Shown: one piece after another, positions 32,647 through 43,153 of the stretch
How the letters are laid out: each line of letters begins with the position of its first letter
Numbering within the stretch: position 1 is the first letter of the stretch
Origin: Nephrocerus scutellatus
Taxonomy: Eukaryota; Arthropoda; Insecta; Diptera; Pipunculidae
Length of the DNA: 64,000 nucleotides
Assembly (NCBI GenBank): GCA_947095585.1
Contig: OX352763.1
Location: 104,449,908 to 104,513,907, forward strand
Direction of reading: 5' to 3'
The notes under the pieces: generated by a model
Told to the model about the DNA's origin: nothing
Database searches by the model: none
What the model saw: only the letters and a program-made list of their open reading frames with translations
Translations under genes and position numbers: made by a program

Positions 32647-34202
32647 TTTTTGATTATAGGCGGTTGATCCATCACCAGCGGTATTTCATGCGTTATGGCC
32701 GTGGTGTATGTTAGTTCGTCACCGCTTAAGTGGAATATATCACTATACTTATTGCAAAGATCTACTATTGCCTCTTTTTCCTCAGGGTTTAGATTGTTGT
32801 CTATTTTTAATTTTTGTTCGAGCTGTTTAGAGCGCGATATTTTAAGTGGATCGTCGAGAGGATCTAACTCTGGGAACATGTATCTGATGTGCTGAACTGA
32901 GGCAATTTGCGTTTTGCTCTCTCTTTTGTCAGAATCGTCATGAGAATTTTTTTCCTCGCTTGGTTTACTTTGCTCGTCCTCGGTTTTCATGGGTACTAGT
33001 ATGTAGTCTTTTACCGGGATCAGTTGTAAAGTTAAATTAGTGACTTCTACAGGCTTTGTGGTCACATTTATTGCACCTATTAAAGCTCTTTGGCCTGGTG
33101 GCAATATGCTGTTAGACAAGAAGACTCCATTGCCAATTTCTTGTGATAGGCAGAGCATTTCTTCCTCTAAATCTATTGGAACGGCGAAGACCGTTTGTGA
33201 TCGTGCAGGTGTGCTGATGTGTTGATTTAGCACTATTTCCACTGACCTAAATTGATCATGGGTGCTATTAGATGCTGTCTTTGGAACTTTGTTATCTATA
33301 CGCATCGTTGAGGTTATGCAGCCAGCTTCTTGTGTAGAAAAAGCCTTGGAGACGCTACAAGCGGTTTTTGCAACCTCTTCGGGTCTCGCTTTGTATGTAG
33401 TTGGTCCCACTTCAACTGCCCTTTTGCGACTTAGATTCCTGTCAGTGTAGTTCATAGGAATGTTGAATTCTTCAGAGTTATCAATTTCTACTGTCCTGAC
33501 CTTATTCTGGGTGATATTAATATCTATCTTGGGTATTTCATTATCTGTATGCATCGTTGAGGTTATGCAGCCAGCTTCTTGTGTAGAAAAAGCCTTGGAA
33601 ACGCTACAAGCGGTTTTTTCAACCTCTTCGGGTCTCGCTTTGTATGTAGTTGGTCCCACTTCGACTGCCCTTTTGCGACATGGATTTCTGTCATTGTAAT
33701 TCAGAGGGACGCTGAACTCTTTAGAGTTAGTTTCCGTGCGAGGAAACTCTAGTAGTTGCTCAGGTCCCTTTACATCACAATTTTGTGACAGGAAATCATT
33801 TCCTAATAATCCGTCTTCAGATAGCCCAGGTATATTGCGTAATACTTGAAAATTGCAGGGTATTTGAGTTTTCAAATTGAACTTACCCTGGCAACTCCCT
33901 AAAGTATTTCCAGTTCCGAAAGGTGTTTGTATTGTACATTTATTTTTTCTATCTATTTGTGTTTCTGGTGATATCACTTTTTCGGTGATAATGCTTACCT
34001 CAGCACCGGTGTCCACTACTAGTTTTACATTGCCGTTTAGGCCTATATCTAATGGAAGCTTAACTGTAGGGACATTAGTTTGTGGTTGCTGAGAATTCCC
34101 TATATTTAGATTTTTGTTTAATGTTGTCGAGTCGGGGAACTTCGGCTCGACCGCGAATCGTTTCCCTGATTTTTCTGTTCCCACCGGGTCTTTAGCTGAC
34201 AT
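32598..34202 (-). CDS. pol: pol, protease and linker part with an internal duplication
   Basis: 534 codons in the -1 frame relative to gag, which it overlaps by 85 bases, as expected for ribosomal frameshifting. The aspartic protease motif is VVDTGAEVSII at about residue 60, with GLLGNDFL further on. Then comes a 249-bp (83-codon) tandem duplication: RKRAVEVGPTTYKARPEEV followed by KTACSVSKAFSTQEAG occurs twice, at about 33490-33738 and 33241-33489. An acidic linker follows (DEEQSKPSEEKNSHDDSDKR), then the start of the RT domain. The frame ends just after RT begins, where the 30103-32646 frame takes over. The duplicated linker is not a standard part of errantivirus Pol. Confidence 0.88.
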   Translation of the reverse strand: MSAKDPVGTEKSGKRFAVEPKFPDSTTLNKNLNIGNSQQPQTNVPTVKLPLDIGLNGNVKLVVDTGAEVSIITEKVISPETQIDRKNKCTIQTPFGTGNTLGSCQGKFNLKTQIPCNFQVLRNIPGLSEDGLLGNDFLSQNCDVKGPEQLLEFPRTETNSKEFSVPLNYNDRNPCRKRAVEVGPTTYKARPEEVEKTACSVSKAFSTQEAGCITSTMHTDNEIPKIDINITQNKVRTVEIDNSEEFNIPMNYTDRNLSRKRAVEVGPTTYKARPEEVAKTACSVSKAFSTQEAGCITSTMRIDNKVPKTASNSTHDQFRSVEIVLNQHISTPARSQTVFAVPIDLEEEMLCLSQEIGNGVFLSNSILPPGQRALIGAINVTTKPVEVTNLTLQLIPVKDYILVPMKTEDEQSKPSEEKNSHDDSDKRESKTQIASVQHIRYMFPELDPLDDPLKISRSKQLEQKLKIDNNLNPEEKEAIVDLCNKYSDIFHLSGDELTYTTAITHEIPLVMDQPPIIKKCIDFPRYRNKLSMIN

Positions 34203-35806
34203 TCCGAATGTGTATGACCACGGCGATCACAAAAATCACATTTTCTGCTCATATTAAAAACTCGCGGTGTACCAGAATTGGGTCTGATCTGATTTGCTTT
34301 ATTTGTGTGGGTTCCGCTGCCTGTATCTGAATCATTAATGTGTTGTTTTAAACGGCGACAATCACGAATATCATGATTGTTCATTTTGCAATTATTACAG
34401 AAAGGAGTATTTTTTCTTGTAAAACAATCGCTATAGGTATGCCCTTTTTTATGACAAAAACTACAAATTATGCTGGCAGTAATTGGTTGAGAAACTTTGG
34501 CGTTGCTAAAACGAACCCTTTGACTTTGTGACTGTGGGACCTTGGTGTTATTCGGGTTAAATGGAACTGCTTGTGGGTTCATGTGATGATGTGATTGTGT
34601 AAAACTGTTGTTTTCAAACATGGGTCCAGGAGTCAGAAAACTATTAGTATCTGAACAATTTCTAGGAAGTTGGAATAAAGGCAAATTGGGGTTTTGTTGT
34701 GTGTGAAAAACTGATTGTTGAAGTCTTTCCATGTCTAAAGTCTTTTGTATTAGTGTGTCTAACGTCTCGTCCCCTATGGTTAGTAAATATTGACAAAGAT
34801 AAGGATTTGTGACACCGCTTTTAAGTGCATTCTTGGCAAAGTCCTCAAGCTGTGATTTCACAGCTGGGGCTGCCGCACTACCATATTTTTGGTCTGCAGC
34901 TTCCTTGCACAGCATCAGCATCTGCTTTATCCTTGCGGTAAAAGCGATGAGAGTTTCAAAAGGGTGTTGTCTAATGGTTATTAATTTATTCACCAATTCT
35001 TGATAGGTTTCCCTAGGTAAATAATTCCGATTGAGAAGTTTTTCGGCTTCCTCGAAAGAGGTTATAGGGTTTGACGCTACTAGCAGGTAAGCCTCACCCC
35101 GCAGTCTTGTTGCAAATATTTGAACAAACGCTTGGTGTTCTTCCTCTGGTAAACATTCTAATACTTTCTTACAGCACCCTAAAAAGGTCTGTAGCTCAGT
35201 ACTTACTAGAGGACTTTGTCCGCCCGAAAATATGGGGACTAACTGAGCCGTAAGTTTGGCAATTTTACAATAATCGATGGACATTTTAAAAATTGCTTTA
35301 TTTTCTTCGTTGTTTGAAAATTTAATTAACAATTCCTGTTCAGATTCAGGAATTGTAATATCTAGCCAATTAAGAAGTTCCCTACTTTTGTCTAAATCGC
35401 TGACACTGCCTGAAACTTCGCAAGTATCTATCTTACTACTACTATCTTTATTTATGTTTTTTAAAAGGAGAGAGTGCGAGAAACTTTGAAAATTTTTTAA
35501 TTCTCTTTTGAACTCTTCAGTGCTTTTTTTAAATTTTTCTATGACACTTAGTCGTTGTTTTCGTGTCTTATTTAGTTCTAAATTTACCGAGTCACACTGG
35601 AGAATTTGGAAATTTTTGTTTTCTCGCACTTCCTCGTATAAATTATTTAAAAATGTGTTGAGACTAACAGTTCTTGGACTTTCCAAAATTGTTCCGCTTC
35701 GTAGTCGTCTTGGTGATGGGTGTAGGTTGGTACTTTCTGTTTGTGTATTCGCTGCTAGCGTTGAGTTTTCTTCACTCTGCGTGGTTTGATATTTCTCGGA
35801 CAACAT
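34118..35806 (-). CDS. gag: gag, nucleocapsid with several zinc knuckles
   Basis: Structural protein that forms the particle and binds RNA. I start it at the ATG at 35804-35806 (MLSEKYQTTQSEEN); the longer frame to 35908 begins in an A run and codes for a lysine string. About 562 codons. N-terminal third: acidic coiled-coil-like. Middle: capsid-like region with PETYQELVNKLITIRQHPFE-type helices (the EAEKLLNRNYLPRETYQEL stretch). C-terminus: at least two CX2CX4HX4C knuckles (CSFCHKKGHTYSDC, CDFCDRRGHTHSEC) plus a CNNCKMNNHDIRDC form. Its end overlaps the protease frame. Intact. Confidence 0.88.
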   Translation of the reverse strand: MLSEKYQTTQSEENSTLAANTQTESTNLHPSPRRLRSGTILESPRTVSLNTFLNNLYEEVRENKNFQILQCDSVNLELNKTRKQRLSVIEKFKKSTEEFKRELKNFQSFSHSLLLKNINKDSSSKIDTCEVSGSVSDLDKSRELLNWLDITIPESEQELLIKFSNNEENKAIFKMSIDYCKIAKLTAQLVPIFSGGQSPLVSTELQTFLGCCKKVLECLPEEEHQAFVQIFATRLRGEAYLLVASNPITSFEEAEKLLNRNYLPRETYQELVNKLITIRQHPFETLIAFTARIKQMLMLCKEAADQKYGSAAAPAVKSQLEDFAKNALKSGVTNPYLCQYLLTIGDETLDTLIQKTLDMERLQQSVFHTQQNPNLPLFQLPRNCSDTNSFLTPGPMFENNSFTQSHHHMNPQAVPFNPNNTKVPQSQSQRVRFSNAKVSQPITASIICSFCHKKGHTYSDCFTRKNTPFCNNCKMNNHDIRDCRRLKQHINDSDTGSGTHTNKANQIRPNSGTPRVFNMSRKCDFCDRRGHTHSECQLKTRWEQKNQGNDSRSSRSSPTRQH

Positions 35807-35844
35807 CAAACCGAAACCAGACTTAGTCTCGGGTTTAAAGTACA

Positions 35845-35884
<40 letters not shown>

Positions 35885-35945
35885 TATTTTATTTTTTAAA
35901 CGGATCAAGGATTTTCAAGCGCTTATTTTGACTGTGGCTTCCCTG

Positions 35946-35963
35946 ATCCTACCGGCTGCGCCA
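35946..35963 (-). other. primer binding site, tRNA-Ser type
   Basis: Minus strand TGGCGCAGCCGGTAGGAT lies three bases after the 5' LTR end (35967). It resembles the 3' end complement of tRNA-Ser used by 17.6/297-type elements. The tRNA assignment is from knowledge of that group; the position is seen directly. Confidence 0.8.
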
Positions 35964-35966
35964 AAT

Positions 35967-36866
35967 TGTTGTGTTTTGTTTTAATGGATATTGTTGTCTA
36001 ACCTTAATGGTTTTGTTTTATTAACAATAATAATATTATTACTATTATTATTATTTGATTGGTAAATTGTTCTTTATCAATTGTATATGCTAAACATATA
36101 TGCATATACAAAGAGTACTGAAATGTATAGTTTAAACAAAATACTATTTTAATGCTGAATTATGGCAGGGTCGCCATATAATAAAAAAGTGTGTCTGGAA
36201 TTACTGCACTGTAAAGTATGGCATGACCATGTAATAAATGTATATTGTATAACTGTATTTAATTATTGTGTTTAGTGTAGGACAACTAGCATGATGCTGT
36301 TAGTCTTCGCACTTTGGACTTAGTCCATGCGAAGCGATGTCAATGAGAGAAAAATGAGAAGACGTGTGGCTGTCTAGTTTCAAATTAACTCTGTTTTATT
36401 TTGTAAAAATCTTCTCCTTTTATACAATTTCTTACAGCTAAAAATATAATTATATATATATAAATTGCATCGGCATCGATGCACATGAAATATCTTACAT
36501 AATGTGTTAGAGTAGGGCACAATGCAAATGCCCTACTTCTTCTATATGAGTTAGGTTGTCGCCTATGAACTGTCTGTGTCGTTATCTACCGATCACTTGC
36601 AGTTTGTTATCTTAGGCGACTTGTGTAATTTATTTTGGTCTAATTATAGATGCGATGCGTGGGAATGCATCTTTGTTGTGTGACTATACACTTGTGTGTA
36701 TGCCTCAGTATTTTGTATACGGGAGGTTTCTAGATAACAATTCCTCCCTTCTTTAGATAGGAAAATTATGCTTATGTTCGTGAAAATATAAGTGATGCGT
36801 GTGAACTGCATTTCATTAGTTGATTATTCTTTGTATTTAATAATTTAGGGAGATTTTTATGTAACA
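35967..36866 (-). repeat. 5' LTR of the errantivirus-type element
   Basis: 900 bp, TGTT...AACA. It should carry the promoter of the element. It differs from the 3' LTR at about a dozen sites, including 36121-36130, 36198, 36466, 36533, 36711 and 36818. The internal PPT copy (36741-36754) and the 127-bp outer segment (36740-36866) are present here too. Confidence 0.93.
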
Positions 36867-37925
36867 CACTTCATTCATAAGATCTGTCTGATTTTGAACA
36901 GTGGATCGTGAGTAGGGTTCTTACGATCAATCATTAGTGAGAAGTCATTGAATCGAATGTATTTTCGAATATTGTAAAATTGCTTCGATGTCATACTTCT
37001 ACGAATTGGTTCCAATGAATGTTCTCCCCAGTACTCTTCAAGACTTGGGTAACGATATACTGACATGTAAATCAAGGTTACTCACCTTGAACCTAGTATT
37101 GCAATTCTGGTTTCGGGCATTCAGATTGGTGTAATGACAGATTTTCCCTATCAAGTCATCAAGTACTCAAAACATTGAAATGGTGTTTTTAACTCATGGA
37201 ACCGTTCAGGACATCTGTCATCTCCACGAAATACCACCTAGTTTCGATGTAGTTGTAAGTTTTTTTTCCCGCCAAGTAATTTTATGGAACTCTCCAGATT
37301 TAGGGTCGATTTCCACCAGGTTTGAAGTAAGCCCACCATCATTCGGCTGCACATCCGGTCCTCCTTCTTCTTGTTCTAGTGATGGTGAACGAGGACGTTT
37401 TTCACGTCTACCTTTCAAATGTGAATGATCAATTGGCGCAGATGAAGGTATTGAAGATGCGCCTGCTTGAGATAACGGCTCTCGTTCTAGAAAAGTTGTC
37501 CCCTATTGTTTTTGAACAATCAAAGAAGAAGAAGACGTTGTGAAATCACCTGCTGGTATCGAAATACTGCTGAGATTCAAGTAAAAATTTACAGCTCTAT
37601 TCAGAAAAGAAGTAGATGACGATCTTCCCGATTCAGCGACACAATCTTCAATTTGTTCCTCATCTTCTGGCGATACGTGATATTCAGGATCAATTTGTTC
37701 CTCATCTTCTGGCGATAAGCGATTATCAGGATCTTTTACACTATCGTCACCATCGAAGTCGCCGATCGAATTACTCTCATCAGTAGATTCATTATCCGTA
37801 GGAATGGAGACCATTATTTCTTGAATCTGTTCGTCACTCATTTTCGTCAAATTATACTTTCTTTGTCTTTCAGCCTGAAAATGCGTTACCACCTTCTTCT
37901 CTTTTGACATTTTATCAGACATTTC
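36867..37925 (-). pseudogene. piggyBac-type transposase remnant
   Basis: PiggyBac transposases cut at TTAA with a DDD nuclease. The minus strand shows an acidic N-terminus from about 37912 (MSKEKKVVTHFQAERQRKY; EQIQEIMVSIP; a duplicated SPEDEEQI block), an in-frame TAG at 37500, a linker to 37218 (EFHKITWREKKLTTTSKLGG), and the start of the catalytic fold: DDLIGKICHYTNLNARNQN (about 37095-37160), then YPSLEEYWGEHSLEP and FYNIRKYIRFND at 36875-37075. The gene is cut at 36866 by the LTR before any catalytic aspartate. Frame changes and the stop also disable it. Confidence 0.8.
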
Positions 37926-38600
37926 TGGAACCACAAAACGCAAAGATTCACTTAGTTGACAGATAAAACATAAATACAAGTCAAGCCACAGATGATAACA
38001 ACGAAACCCACGTAAAAAAGCAGTTTTTCTTAAGGAATGCGAAACAGCACAAAACTTCATGTTACATGGATTACCCGCCTTTAGGCGTGGTGAGCTCGAA
38101 GGCCGGTCATGCTAAAGCAGAAAAAAGTATTACATTGAGAAAGAAAAGGCGGTCAGTCCTGCTAGAGGGTAAATCTAACCAATAACAACCAAAAGTCATA
38201 GTCATAGTTGCTTATAGGAACAAATAGGTACATATATATATATAAGTATGCTTATCATTAAAGAAAAACGTTAAATCAACTTCTCAAGCACTTCGTTGTG
38301 ATATCCACTACTGATTTGCACCTGAAAAAAATATATTAGTTTGAAAAAAACAACCGTGATGCGCGAGGTAACAGCACGACGCTATAGACGACCCCTAAAC
38401 AAGGTGACGTATATAAACATTTTTACATCTATTTTACATCTAATTGATTCTCTTAAAAAAAAACAAAAATTCGACCAGAGGGAGAAAAAAACCGATTGGT
38501 GACGAGCAAACACCTTTTTTTGTTGGGTGTATCTTACCACAAAGATTGTAAGGACAATTCGATGTGGCCGATGATGATAAAGCGATTATGCTGCTCTTGT
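37926..38600. other. probable piggyBac 5' flank, nothing recognised
   Basis: No reading frame supported and no clear TTAA-flanked inverted repeat found. A short (TA)n lies at 38233-38243. Confidence 0.3.
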
Positions 38601-38613
38601 GAACGACGGCTGT

Positions 38614-39040
38614 CTATTGCTCCATGCTGTGGTTGTATACGGCGCAATGGCGTTTGCGCTTAATGGTGGTTTCTTCTCTAAAGAAGTGTCTGATTAGATC
38701 TGCATCCTCTCGTAGCCAAAAGTGGGCGATGTAATTTCCATATCTTGGCAACTTTCCCCAATGATTGGATTGATAAAAAAACAAGCAGAGTTTACACAGT
38801 TGTGTTCTAACGAACGTTGAAAGTATCTCGTTGGTGATATATTTTGCTTCTACTAACAGGGAGGGTGAAAGCTTGAGGTTCGCTACAACCTGAATTACTC
38901 TCCCATGTGGAACCGATTTTTTTAATTTCTCCTTTATCTTTTCATATGGAAAAGGGTAGCAGGGCAAGTGACCCGATGCAGGATGGAAGTTCTGCTGATG
39001 AATAGGGTTTCACGAAATTGGGCACAGCAATCTGTTCAAG
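38614..39040 (-). pseudogene. unidentified minus-strand ORF
   Basis: 117 codons from 38967 (MPCYPFPYEKIKEKLKK...) with two cysteine-containing stretches (CKLCLFFYQSNHWG; NYIAHFWLREDADLIRHFF); upstream codons in the same direction (SILHRVTCPA) extend it to about 39000 in another frame. Amino-acid use looks protein-like and the 38.6-39.0 kb part is less AT-rich than its flanks. No family recognised; it could be an old transposon protein or a host exon. Confidence 0.3.
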
Positions 39041-40775
39041 CTAATGCACGATGGTAACTTTGTATGCAAAGGTTAGTGGGCGAGCGAATTTGACGAACTA
39101 GGCGAGACCGCGGAGCACATTTAAACATTTAACCTTTTTGCCTTTTTCCCAGGCTTTTGAGGTTTTGGAGCACTAGTCTGTCGTATTATAAACAGTTTAG
39201 GCGACCGGTAGGTCTGGATGCAGGTCGAGCAGGTGGGTGCTCCGCTGCCACCGGAGTACCGCAAAACCTGTCTCACCTATGGAATTTATAATTTCAATGT
39301 ATCTTCTTTTTTACACCAGCTTTTCTTGCGGAGAAAAAGAAGGCATTGAGACAGTTTTTGGATTAGGAATTTTACTATCTGCACACTCTGATTATGCTCT
39401 AAATGGCAAGACTGACATTAAACACAAAATTAATGATCTTCGTTGTTTCATAAACGTGGCAGGAGGCACTTACAATTTTTTTTTTTTTTTTTTTTGGCTG
39501 TGCGAACCTCACTTCCATCGGCACAAGATTAAGAAAGAAAAAGCAAAAGAACGTCCACAGGAAGCCGAAAGCTGATCATTTTCAACAAACCCCATTAGAG
39601 GAAGTTGAACGAATTAGAACTCGTGCCTTTAAGCAGAGCAGAAAACAATCATTCTGTCAACACGGTTCTTATTTCTACTTCACCCTTTTGAGATGTGGAA
39701 AACTTTCTATTCTTTGATAATAATTGGATTGCTTAGTGACGCATCCCAAGTGAAGGTTGCGAATGGTCGAGTCGTTTATACGTAGACTAACATTAATACT
39801 AGCGACCAACTTGTGAATTGTGACCATTAACATAAAAAAACTAACTATTAGACACGATATCGGTCATCCAAATTAATACTCGAAGGTAAGAACGATAATA
39901 CAATTTATTATAAAGGTTAATAGAACATTAACAAAAGTAAATAGTATCGGTAACCATCAAGAAATAACCGAAGATAATACGATTTTACAAACTATCAGAA
40001 AAGAACATCATTGTTCAACAATCAGAACGATAATAAAATTTTATTGTATGTTATATGAATATATAACATAACGATAATGATATTTACAAAATGTTATCGA
40101 TAACCAACAATATAATCGAAAGTAATACTATAACATCATTGTTCAACAATTGTAAGGGTGAATGTGTTTCTTTGGCGGAGCAATTTCTTCTTGGGGCCGG
40201 TGTGCACGCCTAGCACCTGCTCTAACTAGCTCGCCGGATTGGGGTAGGTACTTGGCCCTTCCATTGCTCCCACCACCATAAATAAATATTGTTAGAACTA
40301 CCTGTGACGACACCCGAACTCAATGAATAGACTTTTTTTAAATATTTATTTCATTCTTCTTATTTTCACAACTCGTTATAAATATAATTCGATTAATTCT
40401 AATGTTTCCTTCCAACTACGATATTTAACCAATTAGGCGACCACGATATATTAACTTAAAACTAACAACATAAGATATTTATTCCTAGAAATCTTTTTGT
40501 TTTGATTTATTTATTTATTCGATCTAGTTTGACTTATCATTATTTATATTAAGGTAAACTTAAATGATCGATTAAATAAGCATTGCTTCGATTAGAGATG
40601 CAAACGATTAACTGTAAGGTAAGTACTTTAATTTGTTGCACCGTAGCAGCAAACATATTTAATTTTTATGTATCTAAACATACAAAAGTCGAAGAAATTA
40701 CCCATAAAAACTTAATATTTGAAACTTAATGTTTGAAATAATGGCATTCCTAACCTAAGTACCTTGGACTTGTTT
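39041..40775. other. no gene recognised
   Basis: A plus-strand frame at 39279-39470 (MEFIISMYLLFYTSF...) ends in a T run and has no motif. 39880-40140 has repeated acgataat/catcattgttcaacaat strings (40006 and 40134). 40150-40280 is less AT-rich but shows no coding evidence. Confidence 0.3.
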
Positions 40776-40925
40776 TTCCGTGATAACAAATAGATTTAAT
40801 TATTATACCTGTAACGGCCAAAGTCGCGGTAGGTAGACAAATTAATACCTAAGTAGTAATTGGATTTATGTTTTTCTTAGACGAATTCATAAGTACATCG
40901 AACTTACTACTCCGAAATTATTTTT
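40776..40925 (+). repeat. left copy of a 150-bp repeat
   Basis: ataacaaatagattta..ttatacctgtaacggccaaagtcgcggtag and the following 100 bases recur in diverged form at 43154-43310 (about 75% by eye). The two copies flank the mariner plus the LINE fragment. They could be LTR ends (TGTAACGG) or a local repeat family. Confidence 0.5.
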
Positions 40926-40941
40926 ATTATTATTATTATTA

Positions 40942-42246
40942 AAAAGGGTTATCCATTTTGCGGTTTCAAAAGTAAACGTAAATAAAACACATATAAAATA
41001 TTTTTTATCCTGATATTTTTTTTTTTATTATAAAGTTTGAACGTTGACATTATGTGTGAAACACTACATCATTTAAATGACCACCACGCGAATTGTTGCA
41101 AGCATCTTCTTTTGAGGTAATTTTTGACCACTTTTTGACACATATTGGGCGGTATCTCAGCCATAACTTGACGAATATTGGTTTTTAAGTGCTCAAGAGT
41201 TAATGGTTTATCTGCATAAACACGGTCTTTCGCGTAGCCCCACAAAAAAAAGTCAAGCGGTGTCAAATCGCATGATCTTGGTGGCCAGTTGATATCGCCA
41301 CGACGAGAAATTACGCGGCCAGGAAATGTCTCTTGCAATAAAGCCATATTCGCTCGAGTTGCGTGGCATGTGGCACCGTCTTGTTGAAACCACATATTTT
41401 CTAAGTCGTATTCTTCAATAGCAGGCAAAAAAAAATCGGTTAGCATATGACCATAAACCTCCGAATTGACGGTGACAGTCGTTCCATTGTCGTTTTCGAA
41501 GAAGTAAGGTCCAATCACACCCCCGGACCAAAGAGCGCACCAAGCAGTGACTTTTTGTGGATGTAATGGCCTCTCTTCAATTACTTGAGGATTCTCAGAA
41601 CCCCAAATACGACAATTTTGTTTGTTAACATACCCACCGAGAGCGAAATGTGCTTCGTCGCTGAAGAATATTTTGTTCGAAAAATCGCCGTCCACCGCCT
41701 GTTGTTCAAGCACCCATTCGACGTATCTACGACGTTGTGAATGGTCAGCTGGCTTCAGTTGTTGTGTGAGCTGGATTTTATATGGATGTAGGTGTAGATC
41801 CAAATGCAAAATACGCCATAATGTGCCGTAAGACAGTCCTAATTCCTGAGAACGACGAGGAATCGACACATTCGGGTCTTCGGCAACACTTTCACTTACA
41901 GCAGCGATATTTTCAGTGGTACGAGCGAAACGATGATGCACATGCCTTACAATATCTGTAACCGATCCAGTCTCTTCTAATTTCTTCACAATTTTGCCAA
42001 TTGCATGCGTAGTTGGACGATTATGTAAACCATAATCTCCTCTTAAAGCACGATATGTGGCTGTGGCAGAATCACCATTTTTGTAGTAGGTTTTTACAAT
42101 TTTCAAGCGTTGTGCGATAGTTAAGCGATCCATTTTCGTAAATGTCAGACTTTCAACTAAAAAAAAGAAAATTGTTTTAACAACTTAGTTTGACAGATGT
42201 CGAATTCCAGCCCTATACTTTTGAAACCGCGAAATGGATAACCCTT
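40942..42246 (-). mobile_element. mariner (rosa-type), complete with terminal repeats
   Basis: Ends are inverted repeats of about 30 bp: AAGGGTTATCCATTTTGCGG at 40944 and its complement ending at 42246, with one or two mismatches, flanked by TA. They enclose one intact transposase. About 1.3 kb, the usual size for this group. Confidence 0.88.
41069..42133 (-). CDS. mariner transposase, intact (DD41D-type)
   Basis: 354 codons, full length. N-terminus: two helix-turn-helix regions for binding the terminal repeats (MDRLTIAQRLKIVKTYYKNG; the SIPRRSQELGLSYGTLWRIL helices near 90-108). Catalytic domain: D159 in FFSDEAHF, D252 in WFQQDGATCH, then WPPRSCDLTPLDFFLWG with D289 and D294. Spacing D252-D294 leaves 41 residues, as in the rosa (DD41D) mariners; with D289 it would be 36. 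No stop or frameshift. It lies antisense to the window, with the start about 110 bases inside the right terminal repeat. Could mobilise itself and relatives. Confidence 0.92.
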   Translation of the reverse strand: MDRLTIAQRLKIVKTYYKNGDSATATYRALRGDYGLHNRPTTHAIGKIVKKLEETGSVTDIVRHVHHRFARTTENIAAVSESVAEDPNVSIPRRSQELGLSYGTLWRILHLDLHLHPYKIQLTQQLKPADHSQRRRYVEWVLEQQAVDGDFSNKIFFSDEAHFALGGYVNKQNCRIWGSENPQVIEERPLHPQKVTAWCALWSGGVIGPYFFENDNGTTVTVNSEVYGHMLTDFFLPAIEEYDLENMWFQQDGATCHATRANMALLQETFPGRVISRRGDINWPPRSCDLTPLDFFLWGYAKDRVYADKPLTLEHLKTNIRQVMAEIPPNMCQKVVKNYLKRRCLQQFAWWSFK

Positions 42247-42249
42247 TAT

Positions 42250-43153
42250 TAGGTGGGGCTAAAAAGCCCTGAGCACTGCGACCTTAAGATCTATTGTGCG
42301 TCCCTGAAGTTTTACCACATTATGTGATAGCTCAGTTCCTTCGTGAATGCCACCACATCTGACAATGCGATTGGTCTGGCATTCGGCCATGGAACTGTAT
42401 AGGCCTTGAGATGTTTTATTCTTTCCTGGGTGAGGGCTACGCATACGAAGAGTATATGCTCTGACGTTTCCTTTGCCTCGTTACAGAATCGGCAGCGGTC
42501 CGATTGGGATTTGCCCATTTTCAAAAGATGGTCATGGAATGGTCCATGTCCTGTCATATAGCAGATTAGTGTTCTCAGTGTATGGCGGTCCAGTTTGATG
42601 GCCCTGTCCATATGACTAATGTTGTCGTTTAGAAGCTTCTTAGCTTGTCTCATCCCAGACGAAGAATTCCATGCCGCTTCGATAGTAGCGTTTTCCCACT
42701 CTTTAATTTTTCTGTTAATATGGCATTTGGACAACCTGTTGTGAAACCAGCACCAGGAATCTTCCAAAAGATAGTCAGCAAATAGGCAATGTTGGGTTCT
42801 GGGCCAGTGAAAATTCCTTCTGCGCCTTCTCTTGCACATAGGTCTGCTGCCTCGTTTCCTGATATGCCTGAGTGTCCGGGAGACCACATAAGTGTGATTT
42901 TGTTGTTTTTGGCCAGTTCTTCTAAGTGGCGGAAACAGCTCCACGTTGTTTTATTTGTTTTTTAGAGTAAAAGACTGGACCTTTTAATGCTAGCAATCCT
43001 GATTGACTGTCTGAGATCACATAGATCTCGGTTCTTCTGTACTTTCTTTTAGTACATTCCAGGACGCAGGCTTCTATTGCTATAGTTTCTGCCTGGAATA
43101 CTGTTGGAGATCTACCTAAGGGTATTCCTAGGGTGATTCTGGGTCCGAATACT
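42250..43153 (-). pseudogene. LINE C-terminal fragment: RNase H and zinc region
   Basis: Minus strand, right to left: RNase H start (SPTVFQAETIAIEACVL, then EIYVISDSQSGLLALKG, about 42975-43110), a frame change, MWSPGHSGISGNEAADLCA (42820-42889), another frame change, and the C-terminal end at 42312-42740 with CYMTGHGPFHDHLLKMG and CRFCNEAKETSEHILF. It is the last third of an I/R1/LOA-type ORF2; RT and everything upstream are missing. The mariner sits directly at its 3' side. Confidence 0.8.

Larger units (their letters stand above)
26494..36866 (-). mobile_element. errantivirus-type LTR retroelement with gag, pol and env
   Basis: A 10.4-kb element of the env-bearing Ty3/gypsy group found in insects (gypsy, 17.6, ZAM, Tom relatives). 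All parts are in order on the minus strand: 5' LTR (35967-36866), tRNA-Ser-type primer site, gag, pol (protease, RT, RNase H, integrase), env in two frames, repeats, purine tract and 3' LTR (26494-27392). The LTRs differ at roughly a dozen sites in 900, so insertion was fairly recent. Pol and env each have one frame change, so the copy is probably not autonomous unless those are sequencing indels. Flanks are unrelated and no 4-6 bp duplication is visible. Confidence 0.93.

Noticed and set aside
32695..35789. plus-strand ORFs opposite the errantivirus pol and gag
   Set aside because: They are antisense shadows of well-supported pol and gag frames, including the duplicated linker.
35807..35908. 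gag start at the upstream Met (35908)
   Set aside because: The added 34 codons begin in an A run that encodes a lysine string and lie near the primer site; the ATG at 35804-35806 is more plausible.
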